From Sitta carolinensis (lineage: Eukaryota; Chordata; Aves; Passeriformes; Sittidae), in NCBI GenBank assembly GCA_032173965.1, contig JAVUNC010000006.1, positions 32,025,870-32,089,869 on the forward strand: 64,000 bases of DNA, given 5' to 3'. Position numbers and translations under genes: made by a program. Below the pieces are notes generated by a model. That model was not told where the DNA came from. It worked only from the letters and a program-made list of their open reading frames with translations, and searched no databases. Of this stretch, positions 11,901-25,611 are shown one piece after another. How positions within the stretch are numbered: position 1 is the first letter of the stretch; every line of letters begins with the position of its first letter.

Positions 11901-13688
11901 ACTTCTGAAAATTTTTTGCAGATAAGTGTTCTGGGCATGTTTCTCATTTTGACCTTTCAACATCCTGTGACACATTTGCTATTCAGTCAATTACAGCACA
12001 AACAACTGAATTGATTTCTTGCCTTTTTAGTTTAAATGCCATAATACATGCGGGAGAGTCTGAGCTTCAGTGAGTGTATTTCCAGGTCATCAGCAATTAA
12101 CTGAAAAAGCTAACCATAAGAAATAGACCTTCATTTAAAAAAAAAAAGTCCAAAGCATGACAGATGATGTACACATAGTTCCATCTATCTGCAGAATACC
12201 TAGCATTCTTAAACCTTATTTTTAAATATTTTAAATATATTATTACTCTAATAATTATTTTCTGTATTCTATATGGCAACTAGTCTTTCTTTTCTGTTTT
12301 CCATCAATGCAAATCAAACTGTTTTTTTCAAAAACTTACAACACTAAGAAAATAGTATGTGGTAAGTAAATGGTAAAAAAAATTAAAAACATTTAATATT
12401 TGGTTTTCTCTTTATTTTGACATATATGCTGCCTTATTACAACTTAACTGACAACTGACTAAAGAATAATAAAAGTTTACACCTTGAGTTTGATAATTGT
12501 TTGTTCGTTCATAGTTTCATAAGTCAATCTGAAATAAATATTGGTGGATCTGATTGGTATTGCATTTATGGAAAAGTAAACCTCTTACATTCACTGATTT
12601 CAATGAAATCACCCTTAATTTACATCAGTATAGCGTGTATAATCGATTGCAGTTCTAATTTTTGTTCATTGCAGACTTGAATTCAGTTTAAATTTGTTAG
12701 GTACCAGTAATATAGCACTGCTTCCTTACATCACCCTAGCTCTAAAAATAGCATTTCAATACTATATCTCAATATATTTCAATTACTAATATATTTCAAT
12801 ACTATATTTCAATACTGTATCAAAATGTATGCACAAAAAATGTGACTACCTGGCTAGTAGCCCAGCCATTTTCATTGCAGAAAATATGTACACTAAGCAT
12901 CTTCTTTTCTTTAGAAAAAGAAAACCTGTTTTGAAACTTCTTAGCATACAAATGAAATATAAATGAATGATTTCAATCCATTTAAAAACTGATATGACCT
13001 AGACTTCCATTTTGTACGTGCAATATGCAGTGACAGTTTGTTTTTGGGAGGAAGTCATTGATATTGAACACAAGTTAGATGTCAAAATAGATAGTTTTAT
13101 CCTAACCCTCTGAAACAGGTAGAAAAACACTCCCTGATTTCTATGGAAAGATGACTGAGCTGTGTTCCTAGGAGACTACTCCAATCTCAGACAGAAACTG
13201 CTTAGCCTGTTGCACCAAAGAAGCAGCCTTGCCCCTCTAAAGCTGCTGAAACGGACTAGTTCTGTGCTTGCACTGAACCACTCCAGAAGACAAATACTGT
13301 GTTCTGAGAGGTGGTGGTGTGTTTGCAGTGTCTGTGTTCCAAGTGCAATCTCATTAGAAAAGCAGTAATCTTGCTGTACAGCAGTGTAGTAAGATAGGAC
13401 ATGCAACGCATGAATTCATTGAATCCCAAGAGTGATCATCTGCCTGAAGTTCTTTTCTAGATAAGCATGTTCACACATGGCAAAAAAAGCTCTCAAGCAG
13501 CAACAGTTATTACTGCTGAATAAATATTCACATTATTTCTCAACAGGCAAAATACCCACTGGGCAAAAAAATAATAGTATGCTAATGAAGGATTAGACAG
13601 ACATGGGCTAAATTAGTCCTACTACAGTTCTGTTAAGGTTTTGGGTGTGCATTACATGACATTACTATTTAATACAAGTAGAACAAAA

Positions 13689-13690
<2 letters not shown>
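8966..13690. other. Unique DNA with one GC-rich block, no gene recognised
   Basis: Mostly AT-rich with no recognisable coding frame. The block at about 11,210-11,665 is clearly richer in G and C and has open frames on both strands, none familiar. A donor-like CAG/GTAAGG at 11,158/11,159 and an acceptor-like TCTGATCTTAG ending at 11,065 bound 93 bp, but all three frames carry stops. Imperfect repeats of a TATTTCAATACTA type lie at about 12,755-12,820. Confidence 0.5.
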
Positions 13691-13723
<33 letters not shown>

Positions 13724-13830
13724 TTGTTTTTTTTTTTTTCTTCTTTTTCTTCTTTTCCCCCTTTCTTCTATTTCTTTATTGTTTGTTTAGTTTTGGTTTT
13801 TTTCTCCTTTAGCAAAGGAGGTATAGGTTT
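13691..13830. repeat. (TC)n microsatellite and long polypyrimidine tract
   Basis: About 14 uninterrupted TC repeats (13,692-13,720) are followed by a T run (about 13,727-13,739) and then mostly C/T sequence to about 13,775, thinning out to a CTCCTTTAG at about 13,805-13,813. On the other strand it is a purine tract. Such mirror-like pyrimidine tracts can form triplex DNA, and this one also resembles an overlong splice-acceptor tract. No function can be shown from sequence alone. Confidence 0.9.
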
Positions 13831-16800
13831 CCTTTCCTGGGTTAACTTCCAAGCATTAAGAAAAGTAACATAACCTGAATATTTCTATAATTCACACCTA
13901 AACCTCTTGATTTCTACACAAGATGCTGCTAGAATTAGTGCTGCATAGCAGTCAAAGCAGTTCTAAACATTATTCAATACTCCAAAATATACAGTATGGG
14001 TGTTGTCATGATACTGCACAATATTTGAATTAACACACCTTGAGGAATGTGACAGAAGCCAGATTTAAGCAGCTGCTGGCACTTCTATTCTGAATACAGC
14101 TGATCTCCAGAATACTAGTACTCTGACTGGAAAAACCTCCCAAATGCCAGTTCATTCTTTGCTTCATAGAGAACTCAGCAGCTAGTTTGGTTTTCTTCTC
14201 ACCACTGGCAGGGGTGTCTTTGTAAGCATCCTTCCGGTGAAAGTCACTTGGAACAGCTCAGAAAGTCTCTCAAGTTTAGCAGAGAATGCCCCCTAGCTTG
14301 TGGGGGGAAAATCTCCATCAGCAATCCTCTGGCAGGCTTTTATAAGGCCTTTCTAAATAGTCACTCCATTGATTGGTATTTTGAAACTTTATTGATTAAT
14401 AAAGTCCTGATATTCAGAAGGATTCCACAGAGTTAAATGATACCAGCAAAATACACAGATATAGATCCATAAGGTACTCTGAGCTACCTCCTCTTAAAAA
14501 AAACAGAAAAAAACCCAGCAAAACAAGACAAATCAAAAACAACCTGAACATGTTAGCTTTTTATGATATATCTATTTCTTAAATATCCCATTGGCTTCAG
14601 GCTTTTCCTTGGAGCTGCTCTCTGTTTAATTAATTAATCACAGTATTTGCACATCTTGAATGCTTTGTTTTAATGTCTCACTCCCTTCTGTGGATTTCTC
14701 TGCTGTGAGATTTTAATGAGAGCCATTTCTCATGTTTTTATGCAGAATTATTATATGGAGGAGAAAGTGATAATATCTCAGTCTTCTCTTAATTACATTT
14801 CTAATTATTCTTAGAAGTTTATTTATAATTGTGTCTGCCAGCAGGATTTGTTTCAATTATCATAGCCAGATTGGAAATGGAGCTTAAATGAATTCTTTCT
14901 GTAAACAACCATATTTTAAAACAAGCAAACAAGAAGAATTAATATTTATTTTTAACTCAAATAATTCCTTGTCTCTTAGTCATTCTTGTAAACAGGAATC
15001 TTAGAGAATTGTGTAAAATTTTTGCCCTTCAATACTAATAATACATAAGGTAGAAAATGTTCTCAGAGAATCAAAAATCTTAATTAAGACAAAACCTATT
15101 TATGGGTTTTTTGTTTGTTTGTTTGTTTTGTTTTTCCTAAATGGTAATAAGGGCTTTTATGTTAAAAGTCTTCAGATAGGAAGCCTCACCTCTAGAGGCA
15201 CAGTAGTGCCATTACTCAAAGAGAATAAATATTCTTTCAAGGGTGAATGGGAAAGAAATATCTATTTTTGACGCTGTTAGATTCCCACTTGAAAGATAGG
15301 AAACTCCTTGTTTACCACAGTTTTTCTACAATAATGCAGATCTCATCTGAAAAGTAAGCTGCCCAAATATCTCAGATCAGGAAATCCTGTTTTCAGGGAA
15401 AAACTGTTCAAAAATCATCTCTAGAAAATACAACCCTATACATATTTATTTCATTTTTCATATGAATTAACATTATTTTAATCAGAGTAATCAATCTAGA
15501 AGTAATTATAGGATGTCAGAAAGAGATTTAAAAATGGGTATTTCAGTATGTAGTATACATACTGAAATATGTATATTTCAGTATACAAATTCATGGTTGA
15601 TATACACATTTTCTTGCAATAGTATTAAATGCATAAAAGTTAAGGATTGATTTGGAATGAGATTCGTATCTTGGCTATGGAAAGAATTAATAGCTATTTC
15701 TAGGTAATGGATTTGTAACTTGACAGACAGAAAATGACAACGTGCTATACTGCATGTTTAAAATCTAGAGACAGTTTGCCTTCATATCAAACACGTTTCC
15801 CTTCGACACGGGTCCCCTGCAAGCCCCTGCTCCCTCACCAAAACGAGCACAGGAGGATAAGCCTGTGAGACTTACCTGTTTGCCTTCAGAAGATGAAGAA
15901 GTTTAAAGCATCAAAGTTCCCTTGACAATCAGCCACTCAGCACTTAGCCTATGTGGAAATAATTATATTCTTCCATCTTTTAGCTTTCTCAGTAAGTGAA
16001 AGCTGGTGATGGATGCCGGCAGCCTTGTTAAAATATCACTATAATCCTTTCTAGCTCTGGAGATTGCTTAGAAAACCAAGTCATAAACATGCAGTGCCTA
16101 TAGCTTCACAAGCAGCTCAGCATTTTCCAAACGTGTACACGTCTTCCTTTTCCAGTGCTGTACTTCACAGAGCACTCGACCTGTCTTCATTTGGGTAGAA
16201 AGAACACAGTTGTTGAAAGTAAATCCTATGTGAGCAGAAGTGTTCTACGTTTTTGTTTGCTCACATCAATAGTTATTATTTTAGGAAAGGAGACTCCCTT
16301 TATGTTTTTGGTTGCTGCTGTTTCCTCATCAAGAAAAAAAGAATAAAAAAAAATCTTCAAATAGAAAAGCAAGGAGCAAAGAAGAGGATAAAGCAGTTCA
16401 AGAAGCAGCAGGCAAGGATGGGTGTCTTGTGATTGCTTTGAGTTAATACTCCTCAGGGGGAGTTGAAAAAAAGCACAAATACAGCAAAATCTGTCTTACA
16501 GAGTAAAAATCTGTTGTATAAGCCAGTCTCTGGCAAAGTAAAACAGCATGTGCATTTACTCAATTAATTTCTAGCATGCCAGAGTGCAAAGGAAATTGGT
16601 AGCTTTCTGTTTACTAGCATCAAACAGGTAGGAAAGAGGAAAGAAAATTCAGTATATGTAACTAATTGTTTCTGCTCTCCTGAGAAATGCATCAGATCCA
16701 TTGAGGCTGTGTATGTGAAAGCAGTATTTATCAGTATCACAGAACATTTATCATCATCAATATTTTTTTGAGCATATGTGAAGGATGAACAATTAAGACT

Positions 16801-19800
16801 GTTGCATCCCCTAGATGAAAACAGCACATTTGTGACTGGTCTCCCTGTAGCTTAAATGTAAAAGTTCTTTGGGCCCTCTGGAAAATATGAATGTGAAGAT
16901 TCCTATAAGAATTGTAAGTACTGAACACTTTGGAGTAACTGGCCCAATTACTGGCACCAAGTGATGGGAACTTCAGCCTAAAAGCCTTAACTCAAATCTC
17001 CCTGAAGCCCATTAAAATAGATTTTGAGAGGCTGTGGATGAGGACCTTTGCCAGCTGGCTCCTTTGTCCCTGGGCATCAAAACACAGCTAGATCACAAAG
17101 TCACCAAAAACAGCTTAGAAGGAGCAGGTTGAAACCCTGCCCTGACCTGAAGTTGTCCTGGATGTGACAGTGTGATGCTGGGTCTGAATCTGCTCAGATA
17201 ATATATGCAGCACGAACACATGTCTGTTCCCTTCAGGGCCAAAAAGAAAACAGTCCATTTATTTGTATGATGAGCCGAGTCACAGACCAAAATGCCACTG
17301 AGCCAAATGCTATTCAAGCATAAAACAAAGAAACTCCTCAGCTGCATGAATTTACTGCCCAGCTGTCACCTTTCATACTTTCCACATATACTACCCACCT
17401 ACAGTGCCACCACATCTTGCAGAACACAGAGTTCTTGACTTTAAAGCTTTCTAGTTATTAACCCTACCATACTGTGGGTAATTTTTCCCCTTAGTGGAGC
17501 TTGACCTAGCCCTTTCCAATCAGTGAAAACATTGTATTTTGAGAAAACCAATTATCTCCCATTTCCATTGCCCCTTGTTGTTAGAGAGGCTGGAGTCAAA
17601 GTGCATCTTTTGAATTGAAACCATGACATTGTTATACACTGAAAACATGAAAAGTGGGGAAAAGAAACAGATCCATGTTTCATATCTAAGTTCTGAGGAA
17701 CTGCACATGCCAGATACAGCAAATACCACATCCTTGGCACAAAACAAATCATTGATTGCTCAGGGCTTTGCCTCAAAATGCTGTAGCACTTAGTTTGTAT
17801 ATTACTTTCTTTTCCATAGTCGCAATTCTCATTTTGCTGCAAGCTGAGTATTCTAGGCTTACATGCTCATGGAAAATTGCCTTCCATTTGCGGGAGTTTT
17901 GGGGGCTGATCCTGTTGGGGAAGCATTTGCTCTTATGTTCCTGAGCATTAGATATGCTAACTACTCTTTCTATATCTGATGCCTGGGTGGAAGGCAAATA
18001 CTCTTTCTAGGTGCACAGCAAACCCACTGACTCTGGAATAGCCACAGATGGGAAGGTGAGAGCACAGTTCTTTGAGCATTGAAGAGAAAATCACAGCCCA
18101 GTCCAGCAGTTCTCAGTGACATTTTGAGTTGTACCAGCTCCATTCAGACCCTACTGGGTCCCCAAGAAAATTTCCCTCTTCCTTGTCCGCTTAGCCATGT
18201 GGTTGGGTGTTTGAGCCTTCCCACTGGCACAGGGCTGCTTTCCAGAGCACCACATGCAGCACCCCTGTGATGAAAAGGCAGCAAAGCAGCAATTGCATAA
18301 TCTAACACAGCACATGCAGGCAAACTGCACTTCCACCCATGAGAAACTGCCACTGGTGCAGCACGAAATGGTTTTTGCACACCGACATACACTGGGCTGA
18401 AACTACAGATGAGGGGCTACTCCAGCACTGCCACTGCAATAAAGTATCTGCTGTTATGTGGCAGAAATCTCAATGCACAACCTGTTTTCAAGTCACATTT
18501 GACTTCTAAATATGCTTGCAGTGCATTGTGTATTTTTAGCATGCCCACAGTTCCTATTTTGGGTTACCAACCTGAGAAATCTTTGAAGAGGTCTGATGTT
18601 GAATGAATCTTTGAAAGACTGGTTCATTTTAACATTGGGCAGTAGGAGAAGAAAAAAATTAGAAATACAGATAAAAGATATCAGTAGTTTCTTCCAGAAA
18701 CAAAGGTCAGTGGCCATGAAATTTGTCATTATCTTGTTAAGCATCAAGAACTTCAATGTTTTGACACTGCAAAGTGCACCTGCCTCTGGAAATTATTTTG
18801 AATGTCTGAATTATCCCTCTTCCATCAGATACAATAATCTTGGTGCAAAAAACTTTGCCTTATATTCTGTACTAAACACTTCCAGCACTCAAAGATACAT
18901 TTTGGGAATAGAGGTCAATGTGTGTATGTCCCAAAGGTAGGATATTAATAACACTGGAAGATCTATAGTTTTCATGAGACGTGGCATTTCAGCTACTGAC
19001 TGTAAAAAATTGAATTTGTTCCAAGGGTTGTTTTTGCATAGGAAGGTGACACTACCCTTGCAGAGGACTTATGGGTATTCCCCTCTCATCCTGGGAGAGT
19101 CTGACTGTCCCGGGAAGGACTCTGAACACCTTCAGTGCTTTTTGAGGGTCAGAAAGAACTGAGTAAGGGCACACAAGCTTCTCAATGAGCCAGGATCCTA
19201 ACAAGCACAATATAATGCTATATTGTGTTGTCTGGATTTTCTTACATACTATACCAGCATGGAAAAAGACTTTGACATACTGGGATCAATTAATTTTATG
19301 AAATACATGCATTTCCACAAGCGCCAAAGACCTCCAAATATTCTTTTTCTTTGTATCCTGCTCAGAGAATCCTCATCAAAGCAATCCTCTCCCTGCATCT
19401 TGGCAAGTTATTTTCATTAAATAGTATATCCTGCATAATTTCCTTGGTGAAATATAATCAAATGGTAAAATGGTCCCAAGACCAATACCAAAACACTAAA
19501 AAACATAACTACTAAAAGTTAGCACTGTCCAGGGGGCGAAGCCTTGTGAGTAGAAACAATAAACAAGAAACACAAAGATAAACAGAGGTGGAAACTGCTG
19601 TCTTTAACTATAACATTACTTTTATTTCTAGCCAGAAACATAAATTCTGATGCACTCTGTGCATATCTATATTTATATATGGAAAAAAATTTATTTGTGC
19701 TTAAAGAACAAGTCACAGTACATAAGATTGAGGAAGCTGAGTCTGCAGCTCAGGATTCAGTGGTGGCTTAAGTTCAGCCATATTTTAAAATAAAAAATCG

Positions 19801-21338
19801 TGATCACTTTTATTTGTAGCAGCAGCAGCAAGAAATTAAAGAACAGTGTTTAATTTTGATTAAGCTCAAACAGTTCTTTTATGTCAGATATGAAATCAGT
19901 TCTAAAGCTGCAGAGCTGGACAGGCTGCCACTGGGCTATCTGGCATTTCTTGTAAAAGAATAGAACTTGTATTTAAACATGTCTATATCATGCCAACACA
20001 TGCGTCAACATGAATCTAAACTGACAAACAACTTTTTATTTGTTGTCCTGTGCTCAGTATAAGTGCCCAAATATCTAAGCCAAGCTTGAGAAAGAGGCAA
20101 TTTTTTTTTTTTTTACAGAAACCCTTAATCAAAGGAAAACTCTTTTGGTCTTTAAGCTGCTTTAAGAGACTGTTACAACCCATTCCTTGCAGACATCACA
20201 AATGTGATAAATGGGGGAACACTGTAATAAGCTGCCAGGATATATTGATACAATGCCATTTTTTTCCTCAGACTTTCATGAGCTCTATAGGGTCCACTCT
20301 GAAGTGAGCCAGGTCCATTAGCTCTTGAAAAAGAAATTTCTAAACTGCTCTATCACCCCTCAGTACCCCAAAACCAAAATTACAAAATGGAAGAAAGAAT
20401 ATGATTGAAGGCCAAATCAAGGATAAAACTAGTGATGGAAAGGCTAAGGGCAGGGCTAAAAAATAGATCTGTCATGGAAAAGAAAGATCTATGGGAAGAG
20501 AGTTAGAGGTATAGGATAAGGAGGCAAATGTATGACAGCACTGAAACTCATGTGAAAAAGACAAAGGTGCGCAACAAATAGCCTGGGATCCTGAATTCAG
20601 GTAAGAAGCAGAAGATACCACAAAATTTGATTTGATCATGTAATGGAATTTACTGCCTAGGTAAAATTCTCTTCTGATCCAAACCCCTGTAAAAATTGGG
20701 GGATGGGGGAAGATGGGGGTGGGGAAGTGAGAATTATTTTAATTAGACTGTTCATCTTTTTAAACAGTTTTACCCTGTCTTTCTGCACTAAGATTTTACT
20801 AAGGGCAATTCTTTCAGCTGTTCTGAATTTGTTACATGACATAGAGGTGCCTGGGATATGGATACCTAGAACCAAACTACTTTCTCTCCAAGGACTGGTA
20901 CAAGTTCTTGAAATCTGAGTTGGAGCAATTTCAGAATATACTGCCTCACCCTTTCAATGCCATTTGCAAATTAAAAGTCACCACCAACAAGCTGCCAGAT
21001 TAGCTGTTTAAGCTTTGTAGTTTTGCACTGCACTGATATGTATTAGCCATGATCTTATGAATGGTTATGCTGCCTCATCTGACCAGAATGGCAATTTCCA
21101 TCTTGAAAGTATGCAAAAGTTGAGAGTGGTAGTTTTTCAACTTCTTTTGACTCCCCAGACCACACTAGTTTTATATTTTTCCTTGCTTCAGTTTTAATAA
21201 CATGCATTGTTTTCCACCAGGTGCTACTCATTTCTTGAGTGTAAGTGATGTCCGACTAGAATCTCAAAGGGATCACAACCATGGGTGTAATGGCAACAAC
21301 GTGGGACTATTATATTTTACAAATACAAGCTTACAGGT
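13831..21338. other. AT-rich unique DNA, possible conserved non-coding block, no gene recognised
   Basis: No open frame resembles a known protein. The block 14,580-14,970 has many TAAT/ATTA cores, including TTAATTAATTAATCA at 14,627-14,641, mixed with non-repetitive sequence. That composition is common in developmental enhancers. A GTTT-type tract lies at about 15,107-15,137 and a perfect hairpin at 15,539-15,569. A minus-strand donor of perfect consensus (CAG/GTAAGT) is at 15,870-15,878. Confidence 0.5.
15539..15569. repeat. Perfect 14-bp inverted repeat with 3-base loop
   Basis: TATTTCAGTATGTA (15,539-15,552), loop GTA, then TACATACTGAAATA (15,556-15,569). The arms are exact reverse complements. 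A further partial copy of the arm (TATTTCAGTATA) follows at about 15,574-15,585, so it may be part of a decayed local duplication. It could form a cruciform or an RNA hairpin, but the stem is too short for a typical microRNA precursor. Confidence 0.9.
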
Positions 21339-21410
21339 TAATTCAGGTAGGGAGGAACCTCAGGATGTCATCTAGTGCAATTTTGCCTCCTTGTCAGAAA
21401 TACCCAACTT
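21339..21410 (-). mobile_element. CR1 LINE 3' tail relic
   Basis: On the + strand TTCAGGTAGGGAGGAACCTC is followed by AGGATGTCATCTAGTGCAAT. This matches the antisense 3' UTR of CR1, where a GGAAGGGACCTC block precedes a GGTCATCTAGTCCAAC block. It is short and decayed, and edges are approximate. Confidence 0.5.
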
Positions 21411-23572
21411 GCTCCCAAGCTTAGCTGTAAGAGAAGATTTTTACTTTTGCCCATCTTGAACAGATGGGAAAGACTTTGTTTTATTTCTTCTCAATTTTTT
21501 CTCTGACTGCATTCCTTCAGGAAAAGACAGTACAATCTGTCTACCTATGAAGGTAGTACAATCACTCTCACTGCATGCTAGACTGTAAAGTTCATAAAAC
21601 AAAAATAAATGAACCACAGATATCTTATATCAGTTTCTGTCTTGATTCATGAATTCCATGAGGAAGATTTTTGGGGTTGTAAAGAAAAGATCACATATGG
21701 AAGATTCAGCCCAGTCACCCATTCAGACAACATTTGTATTATAGAGCACCTGCAACCAGTTCTTTCTCCTGAGCACTTCAAAGGGTATGTGCAGTGATTT
21801 TTTTTCAGCTTTGAAAAAACAGAATATTTGCATTTCATGTGAAATTAACTCATCAGAGCCATAATATATCAATATAGTTACATGCAAAGAGGACTATAAT
21901 ATCAAGAGTCTGTAGTCCTATTTCTAATTAACATGGCTTAACTAGGCACAATGAACAATCTCACAGTGTAAGCACACTCCTGTGACAGTCATACAAAAAA
22001 TAATCTGGAAAGGTTCAAAGGATTTCAGTCCAAAAACCTGATTATTTTTCCCATCATCACAACCCAATTTCATTTCAACTTGCAGCTTTTGAAGGGAGCA
22101 GTCAAGAGCAGTATTGGAAGATGAGGGCCAGTATAATCATTACCCACATGCAAAACAGACATAATATTTACTTCCCACAAAAAGATATTGTGACGTTTTC
22201 ATTATCATTAGTAAAATGCCTTGCAATCCACAGATGGAAAACACTGAAGTCAAACAGATCTATTCAGAAGAAAGTTTTTGCTTTCCAGTCCGCAGACAGC
22301 CACTGATTTGTTTTGCTCTTTCTTTTTCCTAGAGAATATTCTGTTGTTTGGTCTTTGGTTTGTACTTTTATCCTCTTCTTTGCAATCAGATAACGCTGGG
22401 TTCCAGCACAATGCTTTGCACATTTGCTGTACTGAATTTTAAAGAGCCTCACCATTTTATGAAGTCAGTAAGCAAAATTTTAGTTTTGGAAATGCTAGTA
22501 CTTTATACATTACAAAATAGGAGGTTTTAGGTCTGCAAACTCACAATCTTCACAGAAAAGTAACACTACTTGTCTCTAGTCTACCAGATGTTTTTACAGT
22601 TATCCTATTTTTTTAATATCTCTTATATTTTTCCAAGAACAAAAAAATCAGAGACTTAAGACAAGCAAGGAATAAATAGTACTGTTACCCATACGTGTAC
22701 TGTACCAGCACTTTGTCAGGAGCAGCTATTCTGAATCTTCTGTCCTGATGCATTAAGGCAAAGGTCACGGTAACTTGTGCTCATGAAAGATCATGTGGTC
22801 TTTCCCATAAGCTTCAGGTGACAAATGCAGAACCTTGGACAAAATTCAACTCAGGAAATTGCCTTCTAACTACATAAAATAATTTCTACCATTTCAATTG
22901 AGTTATATATTTTTCTCCACGCTCCATCTTAAGCTCCTGTTCTTGGGCAGCCTTCAGGAGCATGAACATTTTACACAAGAGTTGTTTTGAATTCTAATAC
23001 TCCTAAATAGTTAAATTTCATTGAATATTTTAGCAACTGGTTTCAAAGGAGCCATAAAAGCTCGAGCTTTTCTATTGCCATTTTATGTTGAAGAATTAAC
23101 TTCTTGTGCTAGCACAGAATTTTCCTAAACTCTGTATTTAACTTCACAGTTGGTAATTTCTGATTCTTATTTTTTTTCCTCCTACATATATTGGAAAAGA
23201 ACTTTTATAAGCCATCTTGTTAAAATCTGATTGTGAATTCTTAGCATATAGAAAGAAGTCTTGTTTGCTTTTAGCATAGCAGATCTATTTGACAATATAT
23301 TTTTATAAATAAAGCTGAGTTAGTTAGAGAAGGACAATGGTCAAAGGCTAGGTACTTTCAGCTGCTTGAAAATGTAAGCAGAGTCCCTGAATTAGTTAGT
23401 AATGCCATTATGAGCCTGAAATTTATGGGAAATGTTAGGACTAAGGTTCTGTGAATATTATGGTTGAAGGTTTTGGAAAAATTTAACTCAGCAAAGACTC
23501 CAGAGAGAATAATCCATGCTTGCTGTCCCACAGTAATTTCCCACCTGAGCATTATCTGCTTCTCTCCAACAG

Positions 23573-23644
23573 CAGCCCCTGGGCAGTGACCCTTCTGAGG
23601 AGGCCCTGGATCTCAGCTGGCTCTGTTCCAGTAGCTTGAACAGG
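23573..23644 (+). other. Exon-like interval, 72 bp (weak)
   Basis: A good acceptor (CTGCTTCTCTCCAACAG) ends at 23,572 and a good donor (AGG/GTGAGA) starts at 23,645. The 72 bp between are 24 codons open in one frame, reading QPLGSDPSEE at the start and SSSLNR at the end. The interval is more GC-rich than its surroundings. I do not recognise the peptide. An interval of this kind can occur by chance, so this is a candidate only. Confidence 0.15.
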
Positions 23645-25260
23645 GTGAGATTTACAGTCAGTGAACAGGGGTTGGCTGTCTTGGTACACAAGGAGTGCCA
23701 CAATAAATCACTTTTAACAGATTTTGTTTAACAGACACATGCCTACACCTGTTGGAAAGCTCAAACAATTCCATAAATGTTGAATGACTTTGTTCTAGAA
23801 GATGTATGTTTAAAGGCTACACCTTTTGTAAAAAAAATAGTTCCCACATTTTACTTGTGAGTTTTCCTCTATATTATAACGCCAGTACTGGAAGAAATAT
23901 ATATTTATATTCTGTGAAGAAAAATTATCTCCTATAAAGACATAGCCTGTAAAGTTCTTCTTGTCTACATAGGCTTATTTCCTTCTAACTGCATATATTT
24001 TTTCTGCAGCCAGTTTTAGATAATCTTATTATTCTCAGCTAAGTTTGTCAAATGATATATGAAGTACTTATTTTATCAAACAGCTGCCACCAAATAGTCT
24101 TAAAATGGAAGATTAAAATCTTCAAAGTCAGTCAGTGACAGCATTATACTTGCATATACAATCTTAACACAGCCACGGGTGTATCAGTTTTGAATGCCAT
24201 TTGCATATACTACTTCCTCAACATAGAATCTTCTTATGATCTTAAAAATATAAGTGAAACTCAGCAGAAATAAAGACCAGATAGTATTTTCACAGGTAAA
24301 CTACAGGAAATGGAAAAAATGTTTGTCCATGTGTTTTAAAATCCCATGTATTGAATACATTATAGCTTCTAATATGTGCAAGTGAGGCTGGGGTGTGGGG
24401 AGGAAGGGAGACCTGGAGGGGTCATGGGGTAATAATCATATTTTAGAGGATTAATAATCTATGAGGAAGGTGCCCTTTACTAGAAAATATCAGCCCATAA
24501 TTGCAACCCTAATATGATAGATACACAGCAAGTTGCATGCTCAACAGTCCTCTTTGAGTTTATCAGGAAGTGTAATATTCTAGATGTTTACATGTTCTTT
24601 CAATAATCTTCTATATCCAAGTTTGTTTCGTTCTTTTTCTTCACAGCTTTAATGGTCTTCTAATACTGTTTTGTGTTGTTTTGTTTTGTAATTTAATATA
24701 TTAACTCATACTCATGAGGATGAAGAAACTAACTAGGAATATTTTCACAAAAATGCATTTTGTTTTATAGAGTGAGGAATAATTTAACAGGTATGAAGAC
24801 ACACTAAGAACAAATACCTAGTTCTGTAATTTATTTAATCTCTGACATTGTATTTCACTTTCTAAACATCCACTGTACAAACTTTTCCCAACCAGTTCTC
24901 ATAAAGTACACCACCATTGCATGGGTGATCATTACTATGAGCTATAGTTCTGCTTTAAACTGCTTCAAGCTGAACAAAATGAAGCCAATTATTTTCTCAT
25001 TTGTACTGTTATGCAAAATTTTCTTAATAAGTTTTTGTTTAGTGGAATTTCACAAAGATTTTGTGGTGAAATCCAGAACAAGGAGAGAATCCTCACTCAT
25101 ATTGAATTTACAGAAATGTTTCCTCCAATATGCCCGTTTCTTAGAATGCTGTTCTTCTCATAGGTATTACACTTTCAAGTGCATAAAAATCAGAAAGAAC
25201 AGTGGTACTCATAACTAAACCAAAGAAAATAGATATTTTTCTGCTATTTGTTTTGTTAGC

Positions 25261-25279
25261 TTTTTTTTTTTTTTTTTTT
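25261..25279. repeat. Poly(T) run, 19 bases
   Basis: An uninterrupted T run with no retrotransposed sequence recognised beside it. Confidence 0.9.
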
Positions 25280-25611
25280 ATTATTTCAGCCTTATCCATC
25301 AGCTAGTTATTTAAAACTTCAAATTTTCTTCCCAAAGAACTTATTTATTCTTGTCTCTCCTTGTTGAAGATATAGGGCTAATTTATATGCAGCAAACACA
25401 TAAAAATTCTACAAGATTCTGCATAAATATTTCTCTATCCTTTCATACAATATTTCATTGTTACAGTACTTGATTTCTCTACAGTTTTAACAGAATACAT
25501 GTTCTCTACATCTTAATAAATCATAAGAGAATGCCTATTAGATAAGAAGAAAGAAAAGTTAAAATTGCTGATATATATTTCTTATATAGAAAAATTGTTA
25601 GTTTTCCTATA

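Noticed and set aside
12755..12830. AT-rich TATTTCAATACTA-like repeats as a satellite
   Set aside because: Only a few decayed units occur and the period is irregular. It is low-complexity sequence.
15539..15569. The hairpin as a microRNA precursor
   Set aside because: The stem is 14 bp with a 3-base loop, far shorter than a precursor stem of about 30 bp.
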